Part shown: piece after piece, positions 35,398-47,689 of the stretch
Layout of the letters: each line of letters opens with the position of its first letter
How positions within the stretch are numbered: position 1 is the stretch's first letter
Assembly (NCBI GenBank): GCA_025786725.1
Contig: JAHLTZ010000014.1
Location: 557,139 to 621,138 of the forward strand
Length of the DNA stretch: 64,000 bases
Direction of reading: 5' to 3'
Origin: Syncephalis fuscata
Taxonomy: Eukaryota > Zoopagomycota > Zoopagomycetes > Zoopagales > Piptocephalidaceae
The notes under the pieces: model-generated
Database searches by the model: none
Seen by the model: only the letters and a program-made list of their open reading frames with translations
Told to the model about the DNA's origin: nothing
Made by a program: the position numbers and the translations under genes

Positions 35398-36042
35398 TTA
35401 TAGTGTTATTGGCAATAGCATGGCCATGACATCGCGTCCCTCTTCAGCTAGAATGTTAAATGTCGAACAGGCCTGTTTCGTATCGAGTTGCTCCACGCTA
35501 ACACCAAGCTCTTTTAGCGCAGCTATTGTATCAGGAGTAAGTACGCGTAATTGACGACCCGTACCAAGTACGAGTAACTCGGGACGTGGCTCGGTTGCCC
35601 TCATTACTTCAAGGACCTGTTTGTTCCAATGACCTGTATCGATTTGGCCGTCCTTACTGTTAGTGACCTCCCAGGTCCAAGCGTCGTCAGGAGCAGCAAT
35701 CAACGGACCAGTTACCGTGACTTTTTGTTCAGCATCGCCATGCTTCCATAAAATAAATCCATCGTCGATTACCTTTCCAATAACAATCTCAGGCGGTGCC
35801 GTCTCACCAAGAATACTTTGGAATGGATCGCGATCTTGTCGCGTTGTTGTTGTGGCTAGACTGCGACGAAACAAGAATGCCGACGAAGCCATTGTCGCAT
35901 TCGGTCGCACTACTGGCCAAACAGGACACGGCCTAGACCGCCAACTAATTATCGGCGTCGTCGTCGTCATTGTCGTCGCTACAGCTCGCGCTTTTAGCGA
36001 TACTTGTCGTGCAGCTGTACCCAGACGCTGTAATGACATCAT
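35398..36042 (-). CDS. NDUFAF3-like mitochondrial complex I assembly factor
   Basis: Single exon, 214 aa, from ATG 36042 (MMSLQRLGTAARQVS). The N-terminus is rich in Arg, Ser, Thr and Ala and nearly free of acidic residues for about 75 residues, a mitochondrial targeting sequence. The DUF498/Mth938-like domain follows: PPEIVIGKVIDDGFILW, VTGPLIAAP, RPELLVLGTGRQLRVL, LKELGVSVEQLDTKQACSTF, then NILAEEGRDVMAMLLP. The GTG and the DTxxAxxTFNxLxxEGR ending are the family marks. NDUFAF3 with NDUFAF4 assembles the Q-module of complex I, which suggests this organism keeps complex I. Confidence 0.88.
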   Translation of the reverse strand: MMSLQRLGTAARQVSLKARAVATTMTTTTPIISWRSRPCPVWPVVRPNATMASSAFLFRRSLATTTTRQDRDPFQSILGETAPPEIVIGKVIDDGFILWKHGDAEQKVTVTGPLIAAPDDAWTWEVTNSKDGQIDTGHWNKQVLEVMRATEPRPELLVLGTGRQLRVLTPDTIAALKELGVSVEQLDTKQACSTFNILAEEGRDVMAMLLPITL

Positions 36043-36959
36043 GCTGTTAAACACAAAAAGAAAGCAGAGCAACAAGTTACTAAAAACAATTGAAAATGAT
36101 ACTAATAATAAAGTGTCGATAAGGATGCATCTGGTTATCTGTATATCATTTCATTATTAAAACTATGAACATATCCTATAATCGCACCTGTTTTTAAGGT
36201 AAATTAACTTTTATTATACTAATTTAACGCTTTTAATATATTTACTATTTACAGATAACTCGTTTTATGATAATGAGTAGTTCTAGTGTTAAATGATACC
36301 AGTATTAGTTTACTCATAACAACACAACATACAATCTACGTCATCACATTTCCCTTTCCTTTCTTTACACTTGACAATATATACCCATTGTATATACTAC
36401 TTATTACGCATCATATATGCTACCTAGATAGTGTTAGTAGTTGACTGACTACTAATCAAGTGCAGCACCTTCTGTACTATGTACTTGTATTGCTCTTTTC
36501 CGTTATATATTCCACCAGTCTACAGTTTAAGCATGTGCCATTTTTTAAATTCTCAAGTAAATTTTGCTACAGTTTACTAAATTTAGTATGTATTCTGTAA
36601 GCATAACGGTATCATGCAAATAGCCTTGTGTGATTTTATAGCACAGTTTAAAGCACTCTTTTTATGTACCTCACTAAGGAAAATAAAACTATTATAATCA
36701 ACTTTACCATTACCATTTAGTTGTATACTGTAAATATATTAGCTAAATGTATAGATGTACTAACAATATTCATAACTAGTAATCTAATGTATTATCACTT
36801 TTGCTAGCTAATGGTGAATATAACTAGTAGTAAAAAATAGCTTTTACCAATAGTGCTCAATCAGTAAACGATAGAAAGATATTGAGCAGAATGAATATGT
36901 AATGATAACAGTATATAAAATAATGTTAAGGTTATAGTGCATATAACGCAATGAGTGAA
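36043..36959. other. AT-rich intergenic DNA
   Basis: No ORF with coding character between the NDUFAF3-like start and the family B repeat. CT-rich at 36,340-36,380. Confidence 0.5.
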
Positions 36960-37220
36960 GTGTATTGGGACATATAAACAATAGAATATGTCTAATATAT
37001 CATAGAATAATCTATAGTAGTGCGGGATATAATAGGAATTATATATACGTATATGTATACTGGATATATGCATTCTGGATAATGAATCTACAATAATGAG
37101 TATTTTGAACCCTGATATCATTCACCGCCCATCATCATGTTCAATAGGTTGAATGTGCAGTTCAAACGTAATCATTTAATTCTCAAATCCTACTATTAAA
37201 GATTTAGTAGACGTGTTTAA
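36960..37220 (+). repeat. Repeat family B copy
   Basis: Aligns with the reverse complement of 29,190-29,440 and with 47,690-47,830 (shared tactggat, gaatct, gatgagtat / aatgagtat, tgttcaatag). It ends just before the PCNA promoter palindrome. Confidence 0.5.
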
Positions 37221-37240
37221 ACGCGAAATCGAATTCGCGT
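37221..37240. promoter_or_regulatory. Near-palindrome with ACGCGAA arms upstream of PCNA
   Basis: Arms acgcgaa and ttcgcgt surround a 6-bp spacer, followed by a related aatcgaattcacgt. ACGCG/CGCGAAA-type elements are bound by MBF/SBF (Mbp1, Swi4) at S-phase genes in fungi, and PCNA is a standard target. It lies 180 bp upstream of the PCNA ATG. Binding is inference. Confidence 0.35.
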
Positions 37241-37419
37241 AATCGAATTCACGTAATCAAGTTTTTTTTATTTTTCCTCTGTGCTCCTCCTCTCACTTTC
37301 TTGCATTTATTTTTCGTCTCTCGTGAATTATTGCCTACACACGTTTGGTAAGCAATTAGAATAACATCTCAACTAAATGCCGGCTAATAATTAGTATTTA
37401 CAGCGTTTAACAAGAAATC

Positions 37420-38386
37420 ATGTTTGAAGCACGTCTCAATCAAGGTGCAGTTTTAAAGAAGCTGATTGATGCCATACGTGATCTGGTTACCGAAGGCAAC
37501 TTCGACTGTAACGAGAATGGTCTAGCACTACAAGCTATGGATTCTGCTCATGTAGCACTTGTGGCTATGCTTTTGCGTCCTGATGCATTTGAACCATATC
37601 GCTGCGATCGTAACATGTCGCTTGGTATTAGTTTGAAATCGTTGAGCACCATTCTTCGCTGTGCATCCAATGACGATGTCATTACTCTTCGCGCTGAGGA
37701 TACAGCCGATCAATTGGCATTAACATTTGAAAGTCCACGTAAGCTGATCTAATTTAACAAACTTACCGATAAGTAATACAAAGACATAAATATGACATAT
37801 GTTTCTAGAAAGCGATAAGATTAGCGAGTATGTGCTTAATTTGATGGATATCGATAGTGAGCATCTAGGCATTCCTGAGACGGCTTATGACACTGTTGTG
37901 CACATGTCATCCTCTGAATTCCAACGTATTTGTCGCGATCTTCAGCAAATCAGTGATTCAGGTACAATAGAACGTAGAACATCAATATAACAATTTACTA
38001 ACGTATTATTACTCTTGTATTTTTATTATTAGTGACTATTGATGCATCCAAAGAAGGTATCAAGTTTATGGCAGCCGGTGAATTAGGCAATGGACAAGTT
38101 ATGCTAAGACAGAATATGAATGTCGATCGGGTCAGTATTGTATAAATGCTGTGGATAATTTATGCTAACTGTTTTGCAGGAGGAGGATTCTACAGTAATT
38201 GAATTACAGCAGCCTGTTCAGCTTACATTCGCTGTCAAGTATCTTAGCATGTTTGCCAAGACTACACCACTATGCAATCGAGTTACACTGTGCTTATCGA
38301 ACGAAGTACCCTTATTGCTCGAATATAAAATTGATGAAATTGGTTATATTCGCTACTATCTTGCACCCAAAGTGGATAGCGAGTAA
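37420..38386 (+). CDS. PCNA: Proliferating cell nuclear antigen
   Basis: Sliding clamp for DNA polymerases delta and epsilon. Exons 37420-37738, 37809-37961, 38033-38130, 38180-38386; 258 aa, the normal length. Seen: [21 protein letters not shown] at the N-terminus, [20 protein letters not shown], the interdomain segment with [30 protein letters not shown], and the end [20 protein letters not shown]. The third intron uses a GTCAGT donor. Neighbours are transcribed independently; the ACGCGAA palindrome upstream suggests cell-cycle control. Confidence 0.97.
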
Positions 38387-38592
38387 CAAGATAATCTATC
38401 CATCTATCGGGTGTTATTGAATTCAATTTAAAAGTAACAAGATTAACATGTTCAACTTTTCAATGAATAAACTATTCATTTATTGCTGTTATTATATATG
38501 TTCACAAAACGGAGTAGATTAAGGATAAATATCACTTATTATAAATAAATTATGCGAATGATGATAATTGTTGCTGTTGTTGTCGTAATTGT

Positions 38593-41548
38593 TTAATACC
38601 ATCCTAGAACCTTCCACCATAACAAGCCTGGGCCAAAGTAGATAGCAAGGTAGAGTACAGCAACCATGGCACCAATACCAAACCATTGTCGTTGCGGTAC
38701 ATAACCTTGTGCGAAATACAGTACCAGTGCACCTAAATAAAAAATGTTAAAAGATATAATACAGAATTGTAAATAGTACTCACCTGAAGAGTAGTTGGTC
38801 TAAATAATAAATAATAAATAATAATAAACAATTAGTTAGTTATACTCGTCAAGTAACTAAACATCTATAGATGCTGTAATGTGCAACTTACTAGACAACC
38901 GCCCAAAGCACTGAAATAAGACAGAAGAGCCACCAAGACATAAGGTGGACAATTAAGTGCTTGGCCAGCCGCTAAGAATGGGCCGGCAAAAGCAACAGCA
39001 TGTGCAGTAATAGAAGAAAAACAAAACATGGTAAGAAAATAGAGCAATGCTAAAGTAATACAAGCGGCCAATGGACTTAGCGAGCCTAGTATGCTTGCTA
39101 CAAAACGGCCAAACCATCCGGACAGACCGAGTGCAGTGAATTGATCGGCCAATACTAAAAATCCACCTAACCAGAAGAAACTATCCCACTATTCATTGGT
39201 ATTAACAACAACATGATAATACAAATATGGAGTAATAACAAACATGATAATACACAATAGTGGAGTAATAATAGTATAATAATAGCCATAATAAGTAGAT
39301 GTTCAATAATAATATTCTAATTAACTTACTGCTTTAGCATTACGAAGTATATCTTCCCATTCAAGAATACCCGACAAAAGAACAAGCACTAAGGCAAGGA
39401 ATGTAACTAATGATGCACCAACACCAGTATATGATTGGGCTATCCACAAGGCAAGACAAAGGGCGAGGATGGCCATAAGCATCTAAATGATTGACGTGCA
39501 CAGTGGTGGTATGATGGTTAGTGACATTAATTACATTTGGATGGTTGCATGTGTATAATTACCCATTCACGTAAACTAGTAGGCGGGGCAGGTTCCGGGG
39601 CAGGCGGGGCATTTGTGTTACTCTCCACCTTACTGCGATTGTCTTCGCCTGCTTCAAGGTCTTTTTCGTTTTCAAAAAGATTAGATGAACGTCGACTACG
39701 ACTGCGATTACGCTTGCTTTTTGAGCCATTGGGTCGCACAACAAGATACAGCAGTAAAGGCGTTAGTACGGCAGCTAATAAGCCAGGAATGACCGCGCCC
39801 TTAATCCAGACAGCAAACGTGAAATCAACACCAGTAATTGTACTGGCCTTATCACGAACAATTGGATTCGGTGCTGAGGCGGTTAGAAATAGTGAAGCAC
39901 TGATAATGTTGGCATGAGAGCCGCACAGAATAAGAAAGGCGCCAGAACGACGATTTTTGGTAGGTGTTGAATTAAGGGTGCGGGCCAGCGACATAACCAC
40001 CGGTTGTATCACACCGCCACCACGAGCAGCATTGGATGGAATGAATGGAGAAAGACATAGCTCTAATAGATACGAATACCGGTTAATCGATGGATTATTG
40101 CGCCATAATAACACCAAGACTGTTTTCCTTACCTGCAAAACTAATTGCATAACCAAGGCCGAGTAAAGAGCGTCCAAACAAACGTACTAGTAGCATGGCG
40201 ACTCGTTGGCCCAATCCAGTTACCTGTATTGCTATAGCACAACCAGTGCATCAGCGAAGTTTCCATAAAATGACTTTGGTGCCACCATAATAGCAATCTA
40301 CTTACCTTGACCCAAGTGAAAGGCACAAAATACCTAATAATGCAATTATAGCGCAAATCATAACCCAATAATCATCATTAATTAGTTGGCGTGTGTGACA
40401 TTGCAGAAATTCGCTCATTTTCATTTGCTTACCAGCCAATTAACTTCATTGCTATAACCAGAAATGACTGTATTGAACGCGCCCTAATATTGCCACAGGC
40501 GTAATTGGTTAAAATATTCTTGGTGGTTTACGCGTTTTTTCCTTTTATATTAGCTTACCTCAAATCCTTTACATTTATTGCTGTCTGATGATGAGTGAAT
40601 ATCACACTGATCACAAGGAATTATTTTGCCGTCGGCCGTCTTACAAGTAACGGATCGCGTCATGGCCAATATAGTAAGGGCCATAGCAATAAGAAAGGCA
40701 ATTTCAAAATCTGTGCTAAGTAAAGCGATGATAACACTAATAAATAATAAACGTTAGTGATTCATTAACTACAATAGATGCTACTTACGCGGCAAATACA
40801 CCAAGTAGTCGCATACTGGCGTGGTCAGTCCACTGGGAATAGGCAAATTCCATATAACAATGCAAACAATAATCGCGGGCAATAGCATGAGAAGACGGGC
40901 AATACGACCTTTCACCACAGCCGCGTGACCGGTCAGTTCGCCTGTGTTTTCAGCTTCTTGTGGTCGGCCTGTGGTACAATTTCAGGATGCAATAATAGCC
41001 GTGGTAAAGTAAAACATTTTTTATCATTAGTAAAAAAAACAATAGGTACCTGCAGGCAGGCCTTTATTCTTACCTGATCGTCTTGAGGCAAGTGAAACTC
41101 GCGACACCGCACGGGAAAGCGTATGTTGGCTGGCCCAACCTACAGGCTGAGAACGCCATCCGGCATATTCGGATGGAACAAGCCAATTTTCGCCTCCGGA
41201 TAATCGATAGCGTAAGCAATCGGGCCCCACCTCGCTAAGTCGACGGACTTCAGCCACCGCGAGACTTGCTTCGTTTTGATCAACGACTACAATGGCATCA
41301 GCATCAGAGCCCGAGTCGCTATGGCTGTCATTTTCTTCGCTACTATCATTTTGACTAATAATTTGATCGTCGTTAGGCTCGTCGTTAGTATTGTTTTCGT
41401 TGACGTCGATGTTGGTAAGTGGTGCTTGATCAACTTCGATACGAATGATATCGGATTCAGTTTCGATAATGGGTAGCAAGGCATTGTGGATTTCATCAGC
41501 TATCAGCATACCTCCTTCAGTACGGGAGTCGTTGGTAGGTACAGACAT
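38593..41548 (-). CDS. DASS/SLC13 anion transporter, DiT1 / bacterial SodiT1 type
   Basis: Membrane carrier for dicarboxylates; plastid DiT1 exchanges 2-oxoglutarate for malate. Eleven exons (minus): 41548-41074, 40968-40789, 40736-40559, 40483-40433, 40333-40306, 40223-40133, 40062-39563, 39482-39330, 39188-38892, 38799-38784 (16 nt), 38732-38593; about 702 aa. An acidic, Ser-rich cytosolic N-terminus of about 160 aa precedes the carrier: VISGYSNEVNWL, VTGLGQRVAMLLVRLFG, LSPFIPSNAARGGGVIQPVV, SLFLTASAPNPIV, WDSFFWLGGFLVLADQF, and the family-typical end YVPQRQWFGIGAM...LLWWKVLGWY. A basic linker (SKSKRNRSRSRRSS) splits the carrier. The frame is inconsistent near 40,835 (one base missing before TDHASMRLLGVFAA) and around exon 40333-40306. 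Fungal DASS proteins are usually SPX-linked Pho90 types, so this subtype is unusual. Confidence 0.8.
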
Positions 41549-42329
41549 TTTCGTTAATGGTTAATGACGAGAAGTAAAAGTGTAAGCGGATAGAGTGCAA
41601 AAATAAAGATATGCTGTGTCTAGTGAACAAAATAATTCTCACCATTAAGGCAGCTTATAAAGAAACGGCGGTGATCTAATTGTGTTCATTAGTTGAATGA
41701 TGATAAGTGGTGCCCACCTAACACCCGGATCGGAATTAATTTCATCCATTTGCGTTACAGTGTATTGCAAACAAATAACCGCTACTGACCTTTACTATTC
41801 ACGGCTTAACAAACTATGCAGTTGTCCTAATAGATACAAGGACTATCGGTTTCTCCAAGTCAACATGGGCGATTAGGAATACAGGGAAGAGAACACCTAT
41901 GGCTTGTCGGAGAAACGTTAGAATTAGGAGATTAATCTGTTGTGTGCGCGTGCATAGACTAGATAACACTCATTGTGATCCAGATCAATTATAGAACAGT
42001 CGTCATGCATATCGTATTCACTGTTAAACCAAACAGCTGGTACAACTCTCGGCAATACACAATGTGACCATGTGCATAACAACTAAGTAATTATTGCACA
42101 ATGATGGTATTCATGTGAGCTGGTGCATAACATCGTTACACTTTGAGTGAGTATAGCTGTCCAGCAATTGGCAGCAATTAAAAAAAACGCAAATCAATAA
42201 CTGGTTGGGTGATTGAATTTTACTTTGTGATCCTTATTTTGAGTCCCCAAGCAAAATTCGTTCCAATTGAAGTTGTGCTGTTATGCGCAACAAACGTGGC
42301 TATATTGCTTCCTATTAGAATGTTGTTAA
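41549..42329. other. Intergenic DNA upstream of the DASS gene
   Basis: No ORF with coding character. A family A-like segment begins near its right end. Confidence 0.5.
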
Positions 42330-42570
42330 TAAATTAATTTGAATAAAGAACATGACATACTATTAGATTTCTTTGAAACGTTTAAAGCCAATTATTGTTG
42401 TTGGCCATGTGTAAAAAAATTGATCAAATATTAATAAAAGTCATATGTTTTCGATTCCATATCATTCCGCAGTTGTTGTTATTGCATCTACGTACATTAT
42501 GAATTATTGTATCTGAATGGTCTCGTCTATTTTCTAATATTTTACTATTGCATTATGGGCATATCTGTGA
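42330..42570 (+). repeat. Diverged fragment of repeat family A
   Basis: Aligns in the same orientation with 2,430-2,672. Shared pieces include catactatt, ttgttggccatgtgta, ttgatcaaatattaataaaag and ttccgcag in the same order. Clearly more diverged than the 42.96-44.37 kb copy. Confidence 0.65.
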
Positions 42571-42959
42571 TGTAAGATCGATATTAATATAAATATTATA
42601 AATGTCGTTTATTAAACAGTCACTTTCCTATAGCCAATCTGACTAAATAAATGACATTTTAAACAATTAATATTATAATGGCAATATATATATTAAAGCA
42701 ATAATAGAAATAACTAATTAATTACATTATTATATATGTTATAGTAATGAATGGGTGTTTAATTGTGTCTAAAAGTATTAAGGGGTGAAATAAAAAATGT
42801 AAAATCCAAAATACGATAGCTTCAGTTAGATAAACGATAACAAGGCCCATTCGAAAAGATTGAATGATAGTGGGCCTATGCTACTGATCAGGTGATGTGC
42901 TTGTTTATTGATATTTACAATTATGTGGAACCAAAACATTCGGTATAATTATTTGAATT

Positions 42960-44366
42960 TTACTACTACTACAAAGCTACTTCCCTTTGAGCCCCTAGCT
43001 TCAAACTGGGACAAAAAGATCATAATTCGAATAATAAATCGTCAACCAGTTTTTACTACTGAGAAGGGGTTTGTTGAAGCAGTGTCATATCAGCTCCGAT
43101 TGAATTAGTTGAAGTTGAGCCAGTCCACACTATTCCAATACTCAATATTAGTGTTAATAAATGTTAAATAGTATTTCATGTTACTTACAATAGAATATTA
43201 CATTTAATTATGATGTTGATGCAACAGCGTCAGTTTGATTTCTTATACTAATAGATGGTAAGAAATCAGAAGGCCTTGGTTCACCACTGGCCATTGTACT
43301 GAATATACTGTGCATGTTTCTGCTGGCATTAACATCGCACTATTTATTCATTCATATAAACCATTGGTCTATTGCTTCATCGTCTAGAATATGACTATGT
43401 TTCATTATTTTAATAACGACGCTTTCTATGGCTACACTTGTCTTTAAGAAACATTGGCTTTGATTGTATTTCCTACTACACTCAGTAATTTATTGGTAGT
43501 ATGTTTTATAGCAACAACTTTAGTATTAAATGGCTTTAATGTTTCTATTGTACTTTGACTCCCGCATTTTATTTATCCATTTCGTCATCTTTTCCTATCG
43601 CTATCTTGTTGTTCTATTCAGTAATATATTATGTGATAATGTTGAATATAACAATATAAATAGCATGCGTATTTGAGCATCAATAAAAAACGTTATTCAA
43701 TTTCTGGTTTTTATTTCTCTTATTTCACATTAACATTTGTTCAAGTAGCATCAACGGCATGCCGTATATTCTGGTTACAACTGCCGCCACAAGATCTTCC
43801 TGGTGAAGACACTCAACCTATCATTATTGCATATGGTGGAGGTATTTGCTTGATCAGTAGTCGACAAATAAACTGCGCCTACCAAGTTGATATCAAAAAT
43901 GCTCAAGAAAATGGTGAACATCAGAAATGCTAATCATTCTACCTTTTGTCACCATAGGCGAGTATCTTACAGCGTAAATCTGTCCAAAATGCAACATTAG
44001 AAGATTGTAAAATAGAACAGACCATTTAGATGCAAGAAACCACACTGTACATAGTAACAACAATAACAGCTGCGGAACGATATGGAATTGCAATCAATGG
44101 CTTTTATTAATATTTGATCAACTTTCTACACATGGCCAACAACAACAATGATCAACCTCAAACATTTCAATGGAATCAAATAGTATGTTACATTATTTAT
44201 TTAAATGTTTAAAATAGCAGCTAGTGATATGATGTTTAGCATTTTTATTTTATGAAAATGGTAATGTAATGTACTAACATTAGTGTTTATTGTAGATGGC
44301 CATTTAAACGTAATTCAACTATTCAAATCATTACAATTGATTGAGTAAAAAGATTTGCTGCGTTGG
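42960..44366 (+). repeat. Repeat family A, right copy
   Basis: Inverted partner of 2,256-3,672, with very high identity over about 1.4 kb and scattered single-base differences plus short indels. Its open frame 43673-43933 (no ATG; opens at TTG) differs from the left copy at two residues. It ends at 44,366, where the sequence gcagcaaatcttttt is lost against unrelated flank. No target-site duplication or terminal inverted repeat was found by eye. Confidence 0.7.
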
Positions 44367-44879
44367 GGATTAGAGTAGATAGTCAATCAATAATAAATTT
44401 AAATTTAAATATCAAGTGAAAACGAAAAGTGTAATAAAATGAGTTCAAATGACAAATAATAATTTAAATATAAATAAATTTAATCGACTTGTCAATTGTT
44501 CAAGTCTTTATAGTTAATCTCGTAAAATAAGCAATTTATTTGGCATTTTTGACAAACTTAATGTTCAGTTAATAAATAAATAAATAAAGGTTACTTTGTT
44601 GTAATTTGTTACGTTTATGCAATAAAAATAGTAATTACATTAATTTAAGAATTGGTCAGGGTAGTCAGGGATTGAAAAAAGCTTAAATATTTTATTGATA
44701 ATATTAGATGTCTTCTTATTAGTGTTTTCTATGTAATGCCATATCAACACTTGGAACATTTAGTAGGTAATTCTGGATTTTTATAATACAAAGAACTGTA
44801 TACCATAATGATTGTATTTTATGACTACACTTTTTAAAAGCTGTGAAGTATGAATAATTATTTATATATAATTAAATAG

Positions 44880-45389
44880 TGATCCACCAAGAGAGAAAGA
44901 AGGATGGTGTCCAGCAAGATTACAAACAGCTGACAAAATGCCACTTATTGTATTCGGCGATGCAGTGTTTGACAAGCAGAGCAATGTATACAAGGGCCAT
45001 CGATCTGCTGTTGTCAACAGGTGCTGGCAAATGTTGAAACGACGAGAGCATCGTGGAGACCTTGTTGCCATTAAGATTGATGAGAATCTTTCTTCAGGTA
45101 AGTATTTAATATAATCACTATTTTATTTAACAATTTAACAATTTAATAGATTTGTCATGTCTGTAAGGAAAAAAGTCTGATAGAAAAGATTGCTGTAAAT
45201 GGTCATACCCATCACACCACCTTAGTCTGCCAAAACTGCCAGGTGGTGTGGAATCGGTATGTCATGGCAAGCAAAAATGTTTTCCATATCGCCGAATCAA
45301 TCTGGGATGGAAATGGCAGACCAGCTGAGTTTGCCAGACCATCTCAGGCCAGTACAATCATTGCAGAGAACGCGGGTTCGTCTCAATGA
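44880..45389 (+). pseudogene. Decayed Fanzor (TnpB-like nuclease) C-terminal fragment
   Basis: Two blocks, 44880-45097 and 45150-45389, with a GTAAGT...aatag intron between. Block 1 reads MPLIVFGDAVFDKQSNVYKG, then RCWQMLKRREHRGDLVAIKI, then DEN, the RuvC-II-like region with the acidic residue of the xxExxxS motif. Block 2 reads ICHVCKEKS, TTLVCQNCQVVWNRYVMASK, then NVFHIAESIWDGNGRPAEFA. This is the C-x2-C...C-x2-C zinc ribbon followed by the WNRDxxAxxN RuvC-III motif of Fanzor/TnpB proteins. Here the catalytic Asp of NRD is Tyr. The two blocks do not join in frame (1 nt off), and the N-terminal and RuvC-I parts are absent. So this is a dead remnant of a transposon-associated RNA-guided nuclease. 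The family call rests on motif recognition. Confidence 0.65.
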
Positions 45390-45423
45390 GACTTTTCAGA
45401 TTTTAAACGTAAGTTTTATTCAA

Positions 45424-45610
45424 ATGTTTAAAATAGCAACTACTAATACAATGTTCTGTTACGTTTAATTATATTTTATGGAAATGATACTGTTATTACA
45501 CTACATTAATGTTTATTATAAATAATGATTTGAACACAAATTAATCGAATCAAATTACTACGATCGATTGCGTAAAATGATTTGCTGCTTTAAGAATCAA
45601 AGTAAATATC
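45424..45610 (+). repeat. Diverged copy of the repeat family A end
   Basis: Direct repeat of 44,205-44,366: caaatgtttaaaatagca, ttttatg.aaatg, aatgtttatt, aaatcaaattac / aaatcattac, gattgcgtaaaatgatttgctgct. Together with the right copy of family A it brackets the Fanzor fragment. Confidence 0.6.
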
Positions 45611-47059
45611 AGCCATCTAAAAAAATATCGTATCTTTTTCACTTTATTCGGTTTATTTTATTGTTGAATTAAGATAGTTATATATATTATTAAACTTATT
45701 CAATATCTTTATTGTATAAAATTACAATTTATTAATAGTTGATTATAAATTAAGTATTAACAAACCTAGAAAAGTATTGGTGTGCATGAATACATTGTTT
45801 TGTAGGCTTTTTTAGTAATGTAGAGTTAGTTATCCATTCATTGTTTATATAATTTTACTAGCATGCAATTACATATTTGGTATAAATAAAAGCATTGATT
45901 TATGACTTTGACAACGTCATTGCTATAGATATTACATATAGTTATTTAATGTAATTTATTAGTAATAAATACTTGTAGCAATACAGCCCCCTTATTTATG
46001 TTTTATAGTTGCTTTGTTGTCTATTTTTGCTATTGGTAATGTTTGGTAATTTAGTTTGTATAACAAAAACTTGTCCGAGTATGTTGCATTATAGGTGTTG
46101 TTTAATAAAATTACATGATTATTTTAGTATATATACATATATTATAAACACCCGCTGTGTATTCTAATAAAACCAACTTGTTAGAGATGGATCTATTGCA
46201 TACATGTTTATTTTATTACTCTAAATGTGTAACATAATGTGTATTCATATAAGCTAGTGATTCAGCGCCTTACCTTTTGGATTATATTGCTTTTGCATTA
46301 TTTAAAACGGTGTTACTATTCCACTGAGAGTAGAATAATAAACGGATTACTAATATTATGCTTGATCTTGAATGACCTATAATATTAGTAGTTAGTTTTA
46401 TCTAAGACTTACTTAATTGTTTTTATAAATAAAGGTTATTAATTCTTAATTAATAATTTCCACAGAAGTAAAATAGATGACTAAAATAGTGTTAGTTTTA
46501 AGATAAGAGAATCAGCTCAGTCTAGCAATCACTGCAAGACTGGGATGATCAAAAAGGTTCACAATTCAAATAATAATAAAAAAGAATTTAAAACCAAGAT
46601 AAGCTAATTTTTATTAAGATTAAGAAATATGGTTGCCATTTTATAGTAAATGGTCTTGAAATACTGCAAAGGAAGAACTTGAACTGCTTGTCCGTTCAAT
46701 TCCTTCTTCAAGCAATATGGGTACTGCCTTTACTGTAATAAGTAATATGGCACCCATAAATTATATTTGGCGCGGGTATTTGTAGGCGTTATACTTTTCG
46801 CCAAGAGTTTGAAGTGGTTGTAATAGTAGGATCGCCGTATCTTTGGCTGAAAAAACGACAATCTTTGTAAGGACCCTGACGATTACCAGAAATGGGAACA
46901 ATCACGTGATGTAATTATTGCTAATTAAGTTATTTACCACATTTAGTAAATAACGCAATTTACACCATAGTTATACAGGTGAATTAGTAACAACATACTA
47001 ACTAATTATTAACTAATTAAATAAAATGATTTTGCAGTCATTTAACAGTTTATTAATCA
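45611..47059. other. AT-rich intergenic DNA with degraded repeat traces
   Basis: No gene found. At about 46,535-46,575 a short stretch (actgggatgatcaaaaaggttcacaattc) resembles the family A end at 43,000-43,040, suggesting another very old copy. Confidence 0.4.
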
Positions 47060-47250
47060 CTATAGTATTTGTTTGTGGTCAAATGATCAAATCTAATAAT
47101 AATCACACAATTGAACTATACATTCGTCCTGTTAAACATGAAACTGAGTGGTGAATAGCATCAGTCATCAAAATGCGTTTTATTGCAAATTTAATATTCA
47201 GTACGCAGATATCCTCTATTCGCATATATCAATATATGATATACTGGTTA
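47060..47250 (-). repeat. Diverged repeat family B fragment
   Basis: Resembles 29,180-29,350 in the same orientation (gtttgtggtcaaatga / gtttgaggtcaaatga, aattgaa, gatatact). Confidence 0.4.
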
Positions 47251-47689
47251 AATTACATTTATTATGTACTTTAATACAACCATTCATTCCACTTATTACG
47301 CTATATGCAGTATAACATCAACATCATTGATTGTACAAGTACCATAATATATTTATTCTAATACACCATTTTATGTTTAAATAGCCTTGTTTGTCCAAAA
47401 TTGTTTTTTCTTTTTTCTAGCTTTATTATTAATAAAATTTGCCCAGTTTCGCTCATTGGATTATATTGGTAAACCGAAAAATACAAGTATTTGTAACATT
47501 ATTGCTTTATTAAAAGTATTTATTGGTTGGAATTGATCAATACCAGTTGACTAAGACTTTGATGATATTTAAGTCAAGTAATAAAATATAGAAATATAGA
47601 AATAAAAGATACCAAAAATAAATAAAAACGATGTAAATATTAACAGCACAATAATATGAAGATGTAATAATATAACTGTATTTAAAATA

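Noticed and set aside
35663-36160. A 165-codon plus-strand frame opposite the NDUFAF3-like gene
   Set aside because: It is a shadow of the minus-strand gene, whose domain motifs are clear.
36861-37121. An 86-codon hydrophobic minus-strand frame
   Set aside because: It lies in repeat family B, is AT-driven and is not conserved in the other copies.
43673-43933. An ordinary 86-aa gene in repeat family A
   Set aside because: The frame opens at TTG with a stop just upstream and no ATG. At best it is an exon of something larger.
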